Positions 43,126-53,905 of a stretch of 64,000 bases of DNA are shown here, piece after piece. How positions within the stretch are numbered: the first letter of the stretch is position 1; every line of letters begins with the position of its first letter. The position numbers were made by a program, and so were the translations under genes. The notes under the pieces are model-generated. The model searched no databases. It was not told the DNA's origin and worked only from the letters and a program-made list of their open reading frames with translations. This DNA is from Mariprofundaceae bacterium (lineage in GTDB: Bacteria > Pseudomonadota > Zetaproteobacteria > Mariprofundales > Mariprofundaceae), in NCBI GenBank assembly GCA_015488115.1, contig WFOK01000016.1, positions 1-64,000 on the forward strand, read 5' to 3'.

Positions 43126-44817
43126 ATGACACCGGTAGTGATGGCCGTGATTGTTTTGTGTCTGTACATGCTTTTCTATCGCTTTTATGCAAAGGGGTTC
43201 CTGGGACGCAGGATTTTCGAACTCAGCGGCACGGCGCAAACTCCCGCGCATGCATTGAGGGACGATGTCGATTATGTGCCGACAAACAAATACATCCTGT
43301 TCGGGCATCATTATGCCTCGATCGCGGGGCTCGCCCCCATGCTCGGACCAGCCATCGCAGTCATATGGGGGTGGGTTCCGGCCTTGTGCTGGGTCGTGTT
43401 TGGCACATTGCTGATTGGTGCCGTGCATGATTTTTCGGCGCTGGTATTGTCATCCAGGCATCAAGGGCGAAGCATCGGCACGATCGCCCGGGATGTGATC
43501 AGCCCGCGCACCCGCCTGCTGTTTCTTCTGGTCATTTTCTTCCTCGTTGCCTTGGCCATGGGGGTTTTCGTGCTGGTCATTTCGGGTTTGTTTGCGGCCC
43601 CCGATAGCGCACACATCCCGCCCACGGCGCATCCGGAGGCCGTGTTTCCGACCTATTCCCTGATGCTCATTGCCATGCTGATCGGGTTTCTTGTCTTCAG
43701 GAGGGGGCTTCCCCTGTGGCCGATGATCGCCCTGGGATTCGTGCTCATGCTGGTCACAACCCGTATCGGCCTTGATCTGCCTGTCACGGGCATCAGCGCC
43801 CATGCCTGGACCTGGACCCTATTGCTCTATGCCTTTGCCGCTAGTGTCCTGCCTGTCTGGCTGTTGCTGCAGCCGCGCGACTTCCTCAATTCGCTGCTGC
43901 TTTATCTGGCGCTGTTTTCGATGTTGGCCGGTTTCTTTCTCCTTTCACCGGACTGGGCAGCGCCTGCCATCAATCCTCATCCTGCAGGCGCTCCGCCCAT
44001 GCTTCCATTTCTGTTCATTGTCATTGCCTGTGGCGCTGTGTCGGGGTTTCATGGACTCGTGGCCTCTGGCACCACCTCCAAGCAGTTGGACCGGGAAACG
44101 GATGCTCCGTTTGTCGGTTACACCGGCATGATCGGTGAGTCGTTGCTGGCCCTGTTGGCCGTGTTGGCGACAACTGCAGGCGCGTTTGCATCACGGGCGG
44201 ATTGGGAGGCCTTTTACGGTTCATGGGAGAAGGCCGTGGGCCTTCACCAGAAACTCGGGGTTTTCATCCAGGGTAATGCCAATTTCATTCATCAACTTGG
44301 CGTGCCCCTTGATTATGCGGCCGCTTTCATCAGCGTCGTTGTCGTCGGTTTTGCCATGACCTCCGTGGATACGGGGGCGCGCCTGTTGCGATTCAATATC
44401 GAGGAAATTGCGGATACCTTGGGTGTCCATGGCCTGAAGAATCGCTATCTCTCAACGGCCCTGGCCGTGGCAGCCATCGGCTTCTTCGCCTTTTTCGAGG
44501 TCGATGGCAAGCCGGCCGGACTTTTTCTGTGGACCCTGTTTGGTACCACGAACCAGATTCTAGCCGGCCTGACCCTGTTGACCGTCACGATTTATCTGTA
44601 TCGCAGAAGAAAGCCCATCTTGTACACGCTCTTGCCCATGTTGCTGGTGTTGGGTGCGACCGTTTCCGGCATGATCATGGGCGTGCTCAAGGCAATGGCA
44701 AATGGACAGTGGACCGTGGCATTCGTGGGGGGTATCATCTTTTTGCTGGCTGCTTGGGTGCTGGTCGAGGCCCTGCTCGTTGTCAGGCGGGTGCGCAGCA
44801 CCTGGCGAAAGGACTGA
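43126..44817 (+). CDS. cstA: Carbon starvation protein A family transporter
   Basis: 563 residues with about 15 spans. YVPTNKYILFGHHYASIAGLAP and GPAIAVIWGWVPALCWVVFG, with GAVHDFSALV, are CstA signatures. It is shorter than E. coli CstA (about 700 residues) and belongs with the shorter members. The family imports pyruvate or peptides. GGGGAGGG precedes its ATG. Confidence 0.93.
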   Translation: MTPVVMAVIVLCLYMLFYRFYAKGFLGRRIFELSGTAQTPAHALRDDVDYVPTNKYILFGHHYASIAGLAPMLGPAIAVIWGWVPALCWVVFGTLLIGAVHDFSALVLSSRHQGRSIGTIARDVISPRTRLLFLLVIFFLVALAMGVFVLVISGLFAAPDSAHIPPTAHPEAVFPTYSLMLIAMLIGFLVFRRGLPLWPMIALGFVLMLVTTRIGLDLPVTGISAHAWTWTLLLYAFAASVLPVWLLLQPRDFLNSLLLYLALFSMLAGFFLLSPDWAAPAINPHPAGAPPMLPFLFIVIACGAVSGFHGLVASGTTSKQLDRETDAPFVGYTGMIGESLLALLAVLATTAGAFASRADWEAFYGSWEKAVGLHQKLGVFIQGNANFIHQLGVPLDYAAAFISVVVVGFAMTSVDTGARLLRFNIEEIADTLGVHGLKNRYLSTALAVAAIGFFAFFEVDGKPAGLFLWTLFGTTNQILAGLTLLTVTIYLYRRRKPILYTLLPMLLVLGATVSGMIMGVLKAMANGQWTVAFVGGIIFLLAAWVLVEALLVVRRVRSTWRKD

Positions 44818-44820
44818 ACC

Positions 44821-45603
44821 TTGGACCTCTGGCTGATCAAGCTTCTCGGGCAAATGCTGTTGCCGCCGGCATTGTTCCTGATTCTTGCCTTTGCCGGCTT
44901 GTTGGCATGGAGGCGTGCATGGGGACGAAGACTTGTCTTCATGAGTCTCATCGCTATCTGGCTGCTGTCCCTGGCTCCGATCAGGGATTTTCTGCTTTGG
45001 CCTTTGGAGGGTGCCTATGATCCATTGCCGGTCGCGGATGCGGATGGCTTGCATGCCCAGGCCATCGTATTGCTCGGCGGGGGGCTTTATGAGCACGCGC
45101 CCGAGTTTGGCGGTGAGGATGCCCTGGAGAAATATGCCCTGATGCGTACGGTCTATGCGGCCGAGCTGGCCAAGAAAACAGGGCTGGATGTTTATGCCAG
45201 TGGTGGAATCGTCTTTTCGGGGCAGGAAACGCCGGAGGGAGAGGTCATGGTGCGGTGGCTAGCTCGGTTCGGAGTTCCGCGCGAGCGCTTGCATGCGGAG
45301 AATGCGGCAAGAACAACCTGGGAAAACGCTCAGCGCCTGCATGATCTGCTCATGCAGCGCGATATCCAGCACGTTATCCTGGTCACTTCCGCCTATCACA
45401 TGCCCAGAGCCGTGCGTGCCTTTCGCGCTCATGGCTTTGATGTTCATCCGGCGCCTGCTGCCTATCGGAAGAGTGAGGCCCCCTATGCGGTCCGGGACTG
45501 GTTCCCGAGAGCTGATGCGTTTCACGACGCCTGCGATGCATTGCATGAGTATCTGGGCATGTTATGGTATTTTTTGCGTTACGAGATGGCGCAAGCAGCG
45601 TGA
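44821..45603 (+). CDS. DUF218 (YdcF/ElyC/SanA-like) membrane protein
   Basis: TTG start with AAAGGA upstream. 260 residues: two N-terminal membrane spans (about 12-28 and 38-55) and a DUF218 domain. Domain motifs are AIVLLGGGLYEH, VYASGGIVFSG, ENAARTTWENA and VTSAYHMPRAV. In E. coli, ElyC affects cell-envelope integrity and undecaprenyl-lipid recycling. Follows cstA by 3 bases. Confidence 0.9.
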   Translation: MDLWLIKLLGQMLLPPALFLILAFAGLLAWRRAWGRRLVFMSLIAIWLLSLAPIRDFLLWPLEGAYDPLPVADADGLHAQAIVLLGGGLYEHAPEFGGEDALEKYALMRTVYAAELAKKTGLDVYASGGIVFSGQETPEGEVMVRWLARFGVPRERLHAENAARTTWENAQRLHDLLMQRDIQHVILVTSAYHMPRAVRAFRAHGFDVHPAPAAYRKSEAPYAVRDWFPRADAFHDACDALHEYLGMLWYFLRYEMAQAA

Positions 45604-45648
45604 ACGGATCGATGGTTTGATTGGGCGCAAGGCCCTGATGGGGGGAAG

Positions 45649-48426
45649 ATGATTCAGGATGATCTCTTGGGCGCTGGTAGCGATTACCTGGAGGCCCTCT
45701 TCGACCGCTTCCGCAGCAATCCACGCTCGGTTCCCAAGGCTTGGGCCCTGTTCTTTGAACGGGAGTTCGGCAGGGATGGTGATACGGCCCGAATGCATCG
45801 CGACATGCTCAGGCGCATGGTCATTCATCCCGGCGTGCTCCGGGAAAGCAACAAGCCCGCCAGCTTCTTCATCGAATACCCCTCGCGAGCATTGTACCTG
45901 ATTCAGGGATACCGCATGCATGGCCACCTTCACGCAGACCTGGATCCGTTGAAGTTGAATCCCGTGCGTCCGGGGCCGGAACTGGAACTCGGGTTCTACG
46001 GGCTCGGCCCCGATGATCTGGATGCGGAATTCCCCGTGGGCGATCTGGCGGGCGGCGGCCGGCGCAAACTCAGGGAGATTGTCGACATTCTGCGGCGCAC
46101 CTATTGTGGCCATATCGGTCCTGAGTTCATGCATATCACCGATTCCGTACGCCGTCACTGGCTGCAGCAACGATTGGAAGACATCTGCTCGACACCGCGT
46201 TACGACGAGGACACCAAGAGGCAAATCTTCAGAAACATTCTTCACGCCGAGGAGTTCGAGCGCTTCCTGCATACGCGGTATGCCGGTCAGAAGCGTTTTT
46301 CCCTGGAAGGGGGAGAGTCGCTGATTGCCATGCTGGACATCCTCATTCAGCGGGCAGGTGGGTGCGGCGTCAGGGAACTGATTCTGGGCATGGCGCACCG
46401 CGGCAGGCTCAATGTGCTGGCCAATATTCTTGGCAAGTCGCTCTCCGATATTTTTGCGGAGTTTGAGGGCGAGGAACTGGAAGAGACGGCGCACGGCCAG
46501 GGGGATGTCAAATATCATCTTGGCTTCTCCGCCGATGTGGAAACCTCCGGTGGAGCGGTTCATGTTTCCCTGGGCTTCAATCCATCCCATTTGGAAATCA
46601 TCACCCCGGTGGCCCTGGGCAGTGTTCGGGCGCGCCAGTGTCGGCGCAGGGACTCAGAGCGCAAGGAGGTCGTGCCGGTGCTCATCCACGGAGATGCCGC
46701 CTTTGCAGGCCAGGGCGTTGTGGCCGAGTCCCTGAACCTCTCGAAGCTGGGCGGCTTCCGGGTGGGTGGCACGATTCATCTTGTTGTCAACAATCAGATT
46801 GGTTTCACGGTGAATCCATTTGACGCACGCTCCACGCTTTATGCGACGGACATTGCCAAAATGGTGCAGGCCCCGATCCTGCATGTGAACGGGGATGACC
46901 CCGAAGCGTGTTGTCTTGCAACCGAAATTGCGCTCGAGTATCGGGAGCGTTTCCATGATGATGTGGTCATTGATCTGATTTGCTATCGCCGAAGAGGCCA
47001 CAACGAGGCCGATACGCCCGAAGTGACACAGCCCGTGATGTACAGAAAGATTGCCGAGCATCCGACGGTTGTGGCCATTTACCGGGACCGCCTGCTGGCC
47101 GAGCAGGTGCTCAAGCCGGGTGAGCATGAGGCCATGGTTCGGCGTTATCGTGAATGCATGGATGATGTGCGCCGCAATCGTCGCGCATCGCCAAGTCCGT
47201 CCAATTCCCTGCAGGGGAGATGGCGAGCCTTTGCTGGCCCTGCTGTGGAGCCCGAAACCGCTGTGGAGGCCGGTCTCCTGGCCGACTTGTGCGAGCGGGT
47301 GCACACGATGCCAAATGGTTTCGAATTGCACCCCAAGGTCGCACGCATCTTCGAGCGGCGCATGGCCATGATGCGGGGAGAGCAGCCGGTGGATTGGGGC
47401 TGCGCCGAAATCATGGCTTATGCCACCCTCGTTCACGAGGGAGGTTGGGTCCGGATCACGGGGCAGGATACAGGACGGGGCACCTTTTTTCATCGGCATG
47501 CCGCGGTGTACGATCAGAAAACGGGTCGGAAGTTCATCCCTCTCCGCCAGGTCGAAAACGGGCCGATGTCACATTTTCTAGTCGTGGATTCGATGCTTTC
47601 GGAACTTGCCGTCATGGCTTACGAATACGGCTACTCGGTGGCCGAGCCCCGCGCCCTGGTGATCTGGGAGGCGCAATATGGAGATTTCGCGAACAATGGC
47701 CAGGTTGTCATTGACCAGTTCATTGCCTCGGGGGAATCCAAGTGGAACAGGATGAGCGGCCTCGTGCTGTGGCTTCCCCATGGTTACGAAGGCCAGGGAG
47801 CAGAGCATTCCTCGGCCAGACTTGAACGCTTCTTGCAGCTATGTGCCGAAGACAACATGCAGGTCGTCTATCCGACGACGCCAGCCCAACTGTTTCATCT
47901 GTTGCGCCGCCAGTTGCGAATCAACATTCGCAAGCCTTTGATTCTGATGGGACCCAAGAGCATGTTGCGGCAGAAGGGCTCGTTTTCGCAGCTTCGGGAC
48001 TTTACGGATGGAAGGTTCATGAGCGTGCTGGACGAGCCGCATGGCATGGATAACCCGCGCCGGCTTCTGCTCTGCAGCGGCAAGGTGTATTATGATCTTG
48101 TGGCGGAACGGCAACGGCGTCAGTTGAGGGATGTGGCCATCGTGCGAATCGAGCGTCTTTATCCCTTTCCGAGCGAGGCCTTGACGGAGGTGATCGGGAG
48201 GTATGATGGAGTCAGGGATATCGTCTGGGTCCAAGAGGAGCCACTGAATCAGGGAGCCTGGCTTTTCGTGGAGCACAAGATCGAGGCTTGTCTGGGGCGG
48301 GGGCAAAGGCTGGGCTGCGTCGGCAGGCCCGAGGCAGCGGCTCCAGCCGTTGGGCTGGCAAGGCGGCATTTGAAGGAGCAAATGGAACTTGTTGATCGGG
48401 CGCTGACCGGCGCAGGGGAGGAATGA
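45649..48426 (+). CDS. sucA: 2-oxoglutarate dehydrogenase E1 component
   Basis: 925 residues with the E1o layout: N-terminal [13 protein letters not shown], a thiamine diphosphate domain with [15 protein letters not shown] and NGDDPEACC, a Mg-binding region, and the C-terminal transketolase-like half with [18 protein letters not shown]. It decarboxylates 2-oxoglutarate in the oxidative TCA cycle. sucB follows by 1 base. Confidence 0.97.
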   Translation: MIQDDLLGAGSDYLEALFDRFRSNPRSVPKAWALFFEREFGRDGDTARMHRDMLRRMVIHPGVLRESNKPASFFIEYPSRALYLIQGYRMHGHLHADLDPLKLNPVRPGPELELGFYGLGPDDLDAEFPVGDLAGGGRRKLREIVDILRRTYCGHIGPEFMHITDSVRRHWLQQRLEDICSTPRYDEDTKRQIFRNILHAEEFERFLHTRYAGQKRFSLEGGESLIAMLDILIQRAGGCGVRELILGMAHRGRLNVLANILGKSLSDIFAEFEGEELEETAHGQGDVKYHLGFSADVETSGGAVHVSLGFNPSHLEIITPVALGSVRARQCRRRDSERKEVVPVLIHGDAAFAGQGVVAESLNLSKLGGFRVGGTIHLVVNNQIGFTVNPFDARSTLYATDIAKMVQAPILHVNGDDPEACCLATEIALEYRERFHDDVVIDLICYRRRGHNEADTPEVTQPVMYRKIAEHPTVVAIYRDRLLAEQVLKPGEHEAMVRRYRECMDDVRRNRRASPSPSNSLQGRWRAFAGPAVEPETAVEAGLLADLCERVHTMPNGFELHPKVARIFERRMAMMRGEQPVDWGCAEIMAYATLVHEGGWVRITGQDTGRGTFFHRHAAVYDQKTGRKFIPLRQVENGPMSHFLVVDSMLSELAVMAYEYGYSVAEPRALVIWEAQYGDFANNGQVVIDQFIASGESKWNRMSGLVLWLPHGYEGQGAEHSSARLERFLQLCAEDNMQVVYPTTPAQLFHLLRRQLRINIRKPLILMGPKSMLRQKGSFSQLRDFTDGRFMSVLDEPHGMDNPRRLLLCSGKVYYDLVAERQRRQLRDVAIVRIERLYPFPSEALTEVIGRYDGVRDIVWVQEEPLNQGAWLFVEHKIEACLGRGQRLGCVGRPEAAAPAVGLARRHLKEQMELVDRALTGAGEE

Positions 48427-48427
48427 C

Positions 48428-49531
48428 ATGGCGGATGTTGAAATCAAGGTGCCTTCACTGGGTGAATCCGAAACCGAGGCCACACTGGTTTCCTGGCTCA
48501 AAAAGGAGGGGGATACCGTTCTGGCAGATGATGTCGTCGCCGAGGTCGAGAGCGACAAGATCACCATGGAGGTGGTCGCACTCGAGGCGGGTGTGCTGAA
48601 GCGGATTTTGAAGCAGGCTGGAGAACAGGTGGTGCCTGGCGAGGTGATTGGGTTCATTGATACGGAGGCGGTCACCGTCGAGCCGGCCGACCGGCCGTCC
48701 CCGGCGCGCTCTACCGAACTGGAGGAGCCAGGCGGGGCGGATGTGTCCAAGGGCAAGGTTGAAGGGGAGCTCGACAGGGTGGGAAAAGGCCAGCACGAGC
48801 AACAGGATGCGCGGCCTCGGCAGGCGGAGGAAAGAAGGGAGGAGCGCGTTCCCATGAGCGGGCTCCGCAAGCGCATAGCGGAGCGTCTGAAAATGGCCCA
48901 GAACACGGCGGCCATGCTGACGACATTCAATGAGGTTAACATGCAGCCGGTGCTCGACCTTCGCAAGCGTTTTGGCGATGCCTTCAGGGAGCGACATGGC
49001 ATCAAGCTGGGGCTGATGTCCTTTTTCGTTCAGGCCGTGGCGCAGGCCATGGCGAAATATCCGGCGCTCAACGCTTACATCGATGGTGATGACATCGTCT
49101 ATCATAATTATCTGGATGTTGGCATTGCCGTCAGCACCGATCGAGGGCTGATCGTGCCCGTGCTCCGCAATGCTGAAAAGCTGAGCCTGGCCGATATTGA
49201 GCGTGGCATCGCTGACCTGGCCAGAAGGGCGCGAGAAGGTGGGTTGCTGCCAGATGACCTCAAGGGCGGGACCTTTACCATCACCAATGGCGGCGTTTTC
49301 GGTTCCCTGCTGTCCACCCCGATCCTGAATCCGCCACAAAGTGGGATTCTGGGCATGCACACGATCCAGAAACGGCCCGTGGTTGAGGATGACGATATCG
49401 TGATCAGACCCATGATGTATCTGGCGCTGACCTATGACCATCGACTCATCGATGGCGCCGAAGCGGTCCGTTTTCTGGTTGCGATCAAGGAAGCACTTGA
49501 ATACCCGGCCAGCCTTCACCTGAACCTGTAA
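48428..49531 (+). CDS. sucB: 2-oxoglutarate dehydrogenase E2 component (dihydrolipoyl succinyltransferase)
   Basis: 367 residues: an N-terminal lipoyl domain with the lysine motif [11 protein letters not shown], a charged linker with a peripheral-subunit-binding role uncertain (about 90-140), and the catalytic domain with [20 protein letters not shown] and DHRLIDG. The E1-binding domain seems reduced: no clear A-x-P-A-x-R-x-L motif is visible in the linker. No lpd gene follows in the window. Confidence 0.95.
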   Translation: MADVEIKVPSLGESETEATLVSWLKKEGDTVLADDVVAEVESDKITMEVVALEAGVLKRILKQAGEQVVPGEVIGFIDTEAVTVEPADRPSPARSTELEEPGGADVSKGKVEGELDRVGKGQHEQQDARPRQAEERREERVPMSGLRKRIAERLKMAQNTAAMLTTFNEVNMQPVLDLRKRFGDAFRERHGIKLGLMSFFVQAVAQAMAKYPALNAYIDGDDIVYHNYLDVGIAVSTDRGLIVPVLRNAEKLSLADIERGIADLARRAREGGLLPDDLKGGTFTITNGGVFGSLLSTPILNPPQSGILGMHTIQKRPVVEDDDIVIRPMMYLALTYDHRLIDGAEAVRFLVAIKEALEYPASLHLNL

Positions 49532-49547
49532 CAGGGCGGAGCAGGTC

Positions 49548-50408
49548 TCAGCTCAGGCCCGTGTCCATCTCGGGCCCATGTTCTTCCAGGCTCAGCTCAT
49601 ATTCGCGGTTGCAGTACTGGCAGGAAATTCTGACTCGTCCATATTCATCGCTGAGGTCTTCCAGTTCTTCCTCATCCAGAGAGGCGAGGGCCGCGCGCAA
49701 TGCTTCCGCGCTGCAGTGGCAGTGATAGCGGTAGCTGTCCCGGCCCACGACCTTGCATCCCAGGGCAGAAAAATGTTCCAGAATGGCCTCCGGAGCATGG
49801 TCTGAAAGGGCATGGTCCGGGATTTTGGCCATGGCCTCGACGGCCCTGAACCAGTCGTCGTTTTTGCAACCGGGCATGGCTTCGATCAACAGACCGGTTT
49901 TTTCCAGCAGAATGAGGTCGGCGTTGATCTGCACGGATTTCTGCAGGTAATGCACGAGTTGGTCGGCAAGATAGGCCGAATCATGCTCGATGACGGAAAC
50001 ATAGGGTTGACCAAAGCCGAGGTCGCGCACGGTTGAAACCCTGATCGGCGTGCCCAGCCATGCATCGAGGCCATGATGGGTTTGCTGCCTGCCGAGCATG
50101 GTGATGCCTTCGTTCCAGTCAATGTAGCCGCGCACGCAGCCTGATCGCGCCTCGGCCAGAATACGGCGGATGGGATGGGTCTTGTGTTCCGAGCCGTCAA
50201 TTTGCAGCACCTGTCTGGTGCCCCCCTTGCTGATGCTGAGCAGCAGAATGGAAGCCACCAGGGTCTGGCCCAAGAGATCCAGCGGCGTTCCCATCAAGCC
50301 GTGAATGTCGGCTGCGGCGCGGAAGATGGCGTCTCCCCGAATTATGGCACCCCGTGTCTTGGCTTCGGGGAGCAAGAACCTGATCAGGAGATCACTGTTT
50401 CCAGCCAT
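49548..50408 (-). CDS. hslO: Redox-regulated chaperone Hsp33
   Basis: 286 residues. The zinc/redox switch is CHC (in YHCHCSAEA) and CQYC (SCQYCNREY) near the C-terminus. GTPLDLLGQTLVASILLLS and a GCVRGYIDW-like stretch match the family. It becomes an active holdase when oxidised. Overlaps the HAD gene by 25 bases. Confidence 0.95.
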   Translation of the reverse strand: MAGNSDLLIRFLLPEAKTRGAIIRGDAIFRAAADIHGLMGTPLDLLGQTLVASILLLSISKGGTRQVLQIDGSEHKTHPIRRILAEARSGCVRGYIDWNEGITMLGRQQTHHGLDAWLGTPIRVSTVRDLGFGQPYVSVIEHDSAYLADQLVHYLQKSVQINADLILLEKTGLLIEAMPGCKNDDWFRAVEAMAKIPDHALSDHAPEAILEHFSALGCKVVGRDSYRYHCHCSAEALRAALASLDEEELEDLSDEYGRVRISCQYCNREYELSLEEHGPEMDTGLS

Positions 50409-51025
50409 GACTTCACCTCGTTTAAGTTCGAAAAACAGAAAGCGGCTCCGGCCATGCTCAATTCATCCGTGGAAAAATGGCCACTGATGCCGATGGGCTT
50501 GGCCCCGATCGCCGAGGCGGCCTTCATGTCGGCTGTGCCGTCACCAATCATGATGGCTTGCATCGGTGCGATGCCCAGGTGTTCGCAGGCGATCTGAAGC
50601 GTGTGTGGATCGGGTTTCTGTCTGCGGCCCTCAGTCAGGCCCACAACCACGTCGAAGTAGTGCCTCCAGGCCAGGTGCTCGAGCTGCGCCTCCGCCCTTG
50701 ATTGGGACTTGCTGGTCACGATGGCGACAGGAATGTCATGATCGTAGAGCCATTGCAACAGCGGTTCCGCTCCCGGTAGTGGTTGAATGTCAAACAGCCG
50801 TTGATCATGAAATTCGAGAAAGCGCCTGGCGGCGGCTTCCCGGTTGTCGCCGAACAGGGAGATCATGCTGCATTCTCCCTTGCCGGTGTGGCGCTTGATT
50901 TCTGTCTCGCTCATGGGGGGCAAGCCGAATTCCCTCAGCGTGCAGTTCAGAGCATGGACGATGGGCGCAAAGGCGTCGACAAGTGTGCCATCCATGTCCA
51001 GCAAGATGGCTGCGGTTTGCTTCAT
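50384..51025 (-). CDS. HAD-superfamily phosphatase, phosphoglycolate-phosphatase-like
   Basis: 213 residues with the four HAD motifs: DMDGTLVDA, TSKSQ, KPDPHTL and MIGDGTADMKAA. The helical cap after motif I (about residues 15-80) fits subfamily IA (Gph, PpaX). The substrate cannot be read from sequence. Overlaps both neighbours. Confidence 0.88.
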   Translation of the reverse strand: MKQTAAILLDMDGTLVDAFAPIVHALNCTLREFGLPPMSETEIKRHTGKGECSMISLFGDNREAAARRFLEFHDQRLFDIQPLPGAEPLLQWLYDHDIPVAIVTSKSQSRAEAQLEHLAWRHYFDVVVGLTEGRRQKPDPHTLQIACEHLGIAPMQAIMIGDGTADMKAASAIGAKPIGISGHFSTDELSMAGAAFCFSNLNEVKSWLETVIS

Positions 51026-51888
51026 GCTGGACGATCCTTTTTTCTTCTCAGGGATGAAAGATGCTGCATCAGCAGCGCGTGAAGCTGCTGCGTGACCGGG
51101 CCAGGCGCGCGAAGTCGGCGCTCATCGATGCGGCGGACAGGGAGCAATATCCAGCTCGTGCTGGTGACCATGCACTCTTTCAGTCCGGCCTCACGGGGAT
51201 GCCATGCCCGCTCCTGCACGGATATCCCGTGCTGCTTTGCCAGCTTCAGGCAAAGATGGCGCGTGATGCCTCCAAGCACGTGATGGTCCTGAGGGTGGGT
51301 GACCAGCGTTTGGCCGATGACCGCAAACACATTGCTGGAACAGCCTTCAAGGATGTGTCCGTTGTCATCGACCCAGAAGGCCTCTTCGGCGCCTTTGCGC
51401 CGTGCCTCCATGCGTCCCAGGACATTGGGCAGAAGGGCAATCGACTTGATATCGCATCGCTGCCAGCGCATGTCGCGCATCGTGATCGCACGAAGGCCAC
51501 GCTTGAATGCTGCCTCATCGGGAAGCTCAAGCCTTCGGGCCGTCATCACCAGTGTCGGTCGGGTCGAAGCGGTGGGTAGATGGGATCGCGAGGTTATTCC
51601 CCGCGTTATCTGGATGTAGATCGTTGCATCCTGAAGATGGGGGTTCCTCAGATAAAGCTGCTGTGCGAGTTCGCCGAGCCTTCGCTTCGAGACCGGTGGC
51701 GAGATGCCAATGGCCCCCGCTGACTGATAGAGCCTTTCGAGATGAAGCTCCATGTCGAGGAATGTTCCTCCGAGACAGGCGATGACCTCATAGACACCAT
51801 CGGCGAACTGGAATCCACGATCCTCTATGTGGATCCGGGCATCGGCCAGGGGAAGGAACGCGCCATTGAGAAATGCGATCTCATTCAC
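51022..51888 (-). CDS. dat: D-amino-acid aminotransferase-like (class IV PLP enzyme)
   Basis: The GTG at 51888 overlaps the dacA stop (GTGAATGA). 288 residues, the usual length for D-amino-acid transaminase. FLNGAFLPLADARIHIEDRGFQFADGVYE is the class IV start. The PLP lysine is in CDIKSIALLPNVL and a Glu follows in AEEAFWVDDNG. It probably interconverts D-Ala and D-Glu; branched-chain aminotransferase is the main alternative. The dacA neighbour favours D-Ala metabolism. Confidence 0.83.
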   Translation of the reverse strand: MNEIAFLNGAFLPLADARIHIEDRGFQFADGVYEVIACLGGTFLDMELHLERLYQSAGAIGISPPVSKRRLGELAQQLYLRNPHLQDATIYIQITRGITSRSHLPTASTRPTLVMTARRLELPDEAAFKRGLRAITMRDMRWQRCDIKSIALLPNVLGRMEARRKGAEEAFWVDDNGHILEGCSSNVFAVIGQTLVTHPQDHHVLGGITRHLCLKLAKQHGISVQERAWHPREAGLKECMVTSTSWILLPVRRIDERRLRAPGPVTQQLHALLMQHLSSLRRKKDRPA

Positions 51889-53059
51889 TCGCTGTTTCTT
51901 CTGCGTTTTCGTTTTCCTGCCACCACAGCAGGAGAGTGTCCCACATGCGGCCGACCCATGATGCCCGCGCGACATCCCGACTCGCTACCATGGGGAAGGA
52001 GTCCAGCACCTGTTCCTTGCCATTGAGGACCAGCACGGCATCAATGGTGCCCAGTTCCTGCCCTGCCTTGATGGGAGCCTTTACGGGCGAGTCATAGCGA
52101 AGGTGAAACTTCAGTTGCTTTTCGCTCCCTTTGGGAAGGGTCACCCAAACAGGCTTGGAGGGCTTTAGCCATACCCGGTCTTCCTTGCCTTCGTAAATGC
52201 GGATTTCACGGCGGATGTCCCGTTCAGCCGGTCGGATGGTGACAAAATTCCTGAAACCGTACTGGAGAAGCGCTTTCGTTTGCGCCGCTCTGGCATGATC
52301 CGAGTCGGTGCCGAAAACGGCAGCCACAAACCGCGTGCCATTGCGTTCTGCAGACCCGACCAAGCAGTAGCCTGCCTCTTCTGTATGGCCGGTCTTGATG
52401 CCATCCGCCCCGGGCATGGTCCAAAGAAGCCGGTTACGGTTGGGTTGGGTGTGCCCTTCGTAAGCATACTCTTTTTCCTTGAAGATCTCATAGTACTGGG
52501 GAAAGTCACGCCAAAGCGCCGCGCCAAGTTTGGCCATGTCCAGGGCGGAACTGTAGTGCTCTGGTGCCGGAAAGCCGGTGGCGTTGACAAAATGGGTGTT
52601 CTCCAGGCCAAGTTCCCGGGCCTTTTCGTTCATGCGATCTGCAAAGGCCTCTTCTGATCCGGCGACATGCTCGGCCAGGGCGATGCAGGCATCATTGCCG
52701 GAAAGCGTCGCAATGCCGTGAAGGATTTGTTCGACGGTCGGCTTCAGTCGGGGCTCGAGGAACATCGTGCTTCCGCCAATCTTCCAGGCCTTCTCGCTAA
52801 CGTCGACCTTTTCCTCAAGGCTCAGGCGCCCAAGGGACAGATCCTCGAATGCGAGATACAGGGTCATCATCTTGGTCAGGCTGGCTGGAGGAAGATGTCG
52901 CTCTGCATTGTGTTTTGCCAGCACGCTACCGGTCCGGGCATCCACGATGGCCCAGGCCTTGGCCTCAATGTGGGGCGGGGATGGCCAGGATGCCGCTGTG
53001 GCCTGTGGCAGGAACAGCATCAGCCATGCGAGCATGCTCCAGATGGTGCGAACTACCAT
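51881..53059 (-). CDS. dacA: D-alanyl-D-alanine carboxypeptidase (PBP5/6 family)
   Basis: The ATG at 53059 gives 392 residues with GGAGGAC just upstream and a signal peptide (PQATAASW). Serine protease motifs: PASLTKMM (SxxK), LSGNDA (SxN) and DGIKTGHTEEAG (KTG). A PBP5 C-terminal beta domain and an amphipathic membrane helix at the end (WDTLLLWWQENEN) follow. It trims the terminal D-Ala of peptidoglycan peptides. Overlaps rluD by 7 bases. Confidence 0.95.
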   Translation of the reverse strand: MVVRTIWSMLAWLMLFLPQATAASWPSPPHIEAKAWAIVDARTGSVLAKHNAERHLPPASLTKMMTLYLAFEDLSLGRLSLEEKVDVSEKAWKIGGSTMFLEPRLKPTVEQILHGIATLSGNDACIALAEHVAGSEEAFADRMNEKARELGLENTHFVNATGFPAPEHYSSALDMAKLGAALWRDFPQYYEIFKEKEYAYEGHTQPNRNRLLWTMPGADGIKTGHTEEAGYCLVGSAERNGTRFVAAVFGTDSDHARAAQTKALLQYGFRNFVTIRPAERDIRREIRIYEGKEDRVWLKPSKPVWVTLPKGSEKQLKFHLRYDSPVKAPIKAGQELGTIDAVLVLNGKEQVLDSFPMVASRDVARASWVGRMWDTLLLWWQENENAEETASE

Positions 53060-53901
53060 GTCCAGTCCTCCTCGGGATAGACCTCCCATGCCTGCGCATC
53101 CAGCAGCGCAGGCGGGGTAATGCTGAGCTTCCATGCATGAAGCATCATGCGCTCATGGGGCTTCCCGCCGTAGCGGATGTCCCCAAGGATCGGGCATCCT
53201 ACTGTTGAAAGATGAATGCGCAATTGATGGCTCCGTCCAGTCAGAGGTTGAAGCTCGAGCAGCGCCCTTTGCCGACGGCGTTCGATGACCCGAGCTTGGG
53301 TTAGCGAGCGTCTCCCTTGCGCATGCACCTCATACCGCCCATCGGTCGTTCTGCGCCGGGCAATGGGAAGATCAATGGTCAGTGTTTCCCAGGACGGGAT
53401 CGGTTCGACGACGGCGAGATATGTTTTCTGGACGCAATTCTGCCAGAGTGACTGCAGTTGCTGGTGCCGGGCATGATTGGCGCTGAACAACATCAGACCG
53501 GAAGTGTCTCGGTCCAGCCGATGCACCGGACGGAAAGGTTTGCCGAGCAGGCGCTGCAACTCATCGGGAAGGCAGCCGATGCTACGGTGCAGCGCTTCCT
53601 GGCTGTATTGGCCGCAACGCTTGTGAATCAGCACAAGATCTTCCTGCTTCCAGATGATCTGTTCCTTTTGCAGTGGTCTTGTCCGTTCGCCTTCAAGATG
53701 GGCGATACGGATACGTTGGCCTCGGCGCACGACTCTCCCCGCTAGACGGCAGCGCTTTTTATTCAGGTATGCTCCACCCAGTTGGATGATGTATCTGGCC
53801 TTGCGGCGCGAGATGCCGAACATCCGGCTGATGACCTGGTCCAGCCGCAGGCCGTCGCACGCATCGGGAACCGTAGCCATCTGATCCGTGAAGGTGCTCA
53901 T
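53053..53901 (-). CDS. RluC/RluD-family pseudouridine synthase
   Basis: 282 residues from ATG 53901. An S4-like RNA-binding segment (RLDQVISRMFGISRRKARYII, GGAYLNKKRC) precedes the catalytic HRLDRDTSGLMLF motif. A closing RSHQLRIHL stretch is present. It modifies 23S rRNA or tRNA uridines; which site is not decidable here. Starts 4 bases after the LOG gene stop. Confidence 0.9.
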   Translation of the reverse strand: MSTFTDQMATVPDACDGLRLDQVISRMFGISRRKARYIIQLGGAYLNKKRCRLAGRVVRRGQRIRIAHLEGERTRPLQKEQIIWKQEDLVLIHKRCGQYSQEALHRSIGCLPDELQRLLGKPFRPVHRLDRDTSGLMLFSANHARHQQLQSLWQNCVQKTYLAVVEPIPSWETLTIDLPIARRRTTDGRYEVHAQGRRSLTQARVIERRRQRALLELQPLTGRSHQLRIHLSTVGCPILGDIRYGGKPHERMMLHAWKLSITPPALLDAQAWEVYPEEDWTW

Positions 53902-53905
53902 GGCC

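Noticed and set aside
46654-47499. 281-codon minus-strand frame inside sucA
   Set aside because: Antisense shadow of a clear 2-oxoglutarate dehydrogenase.
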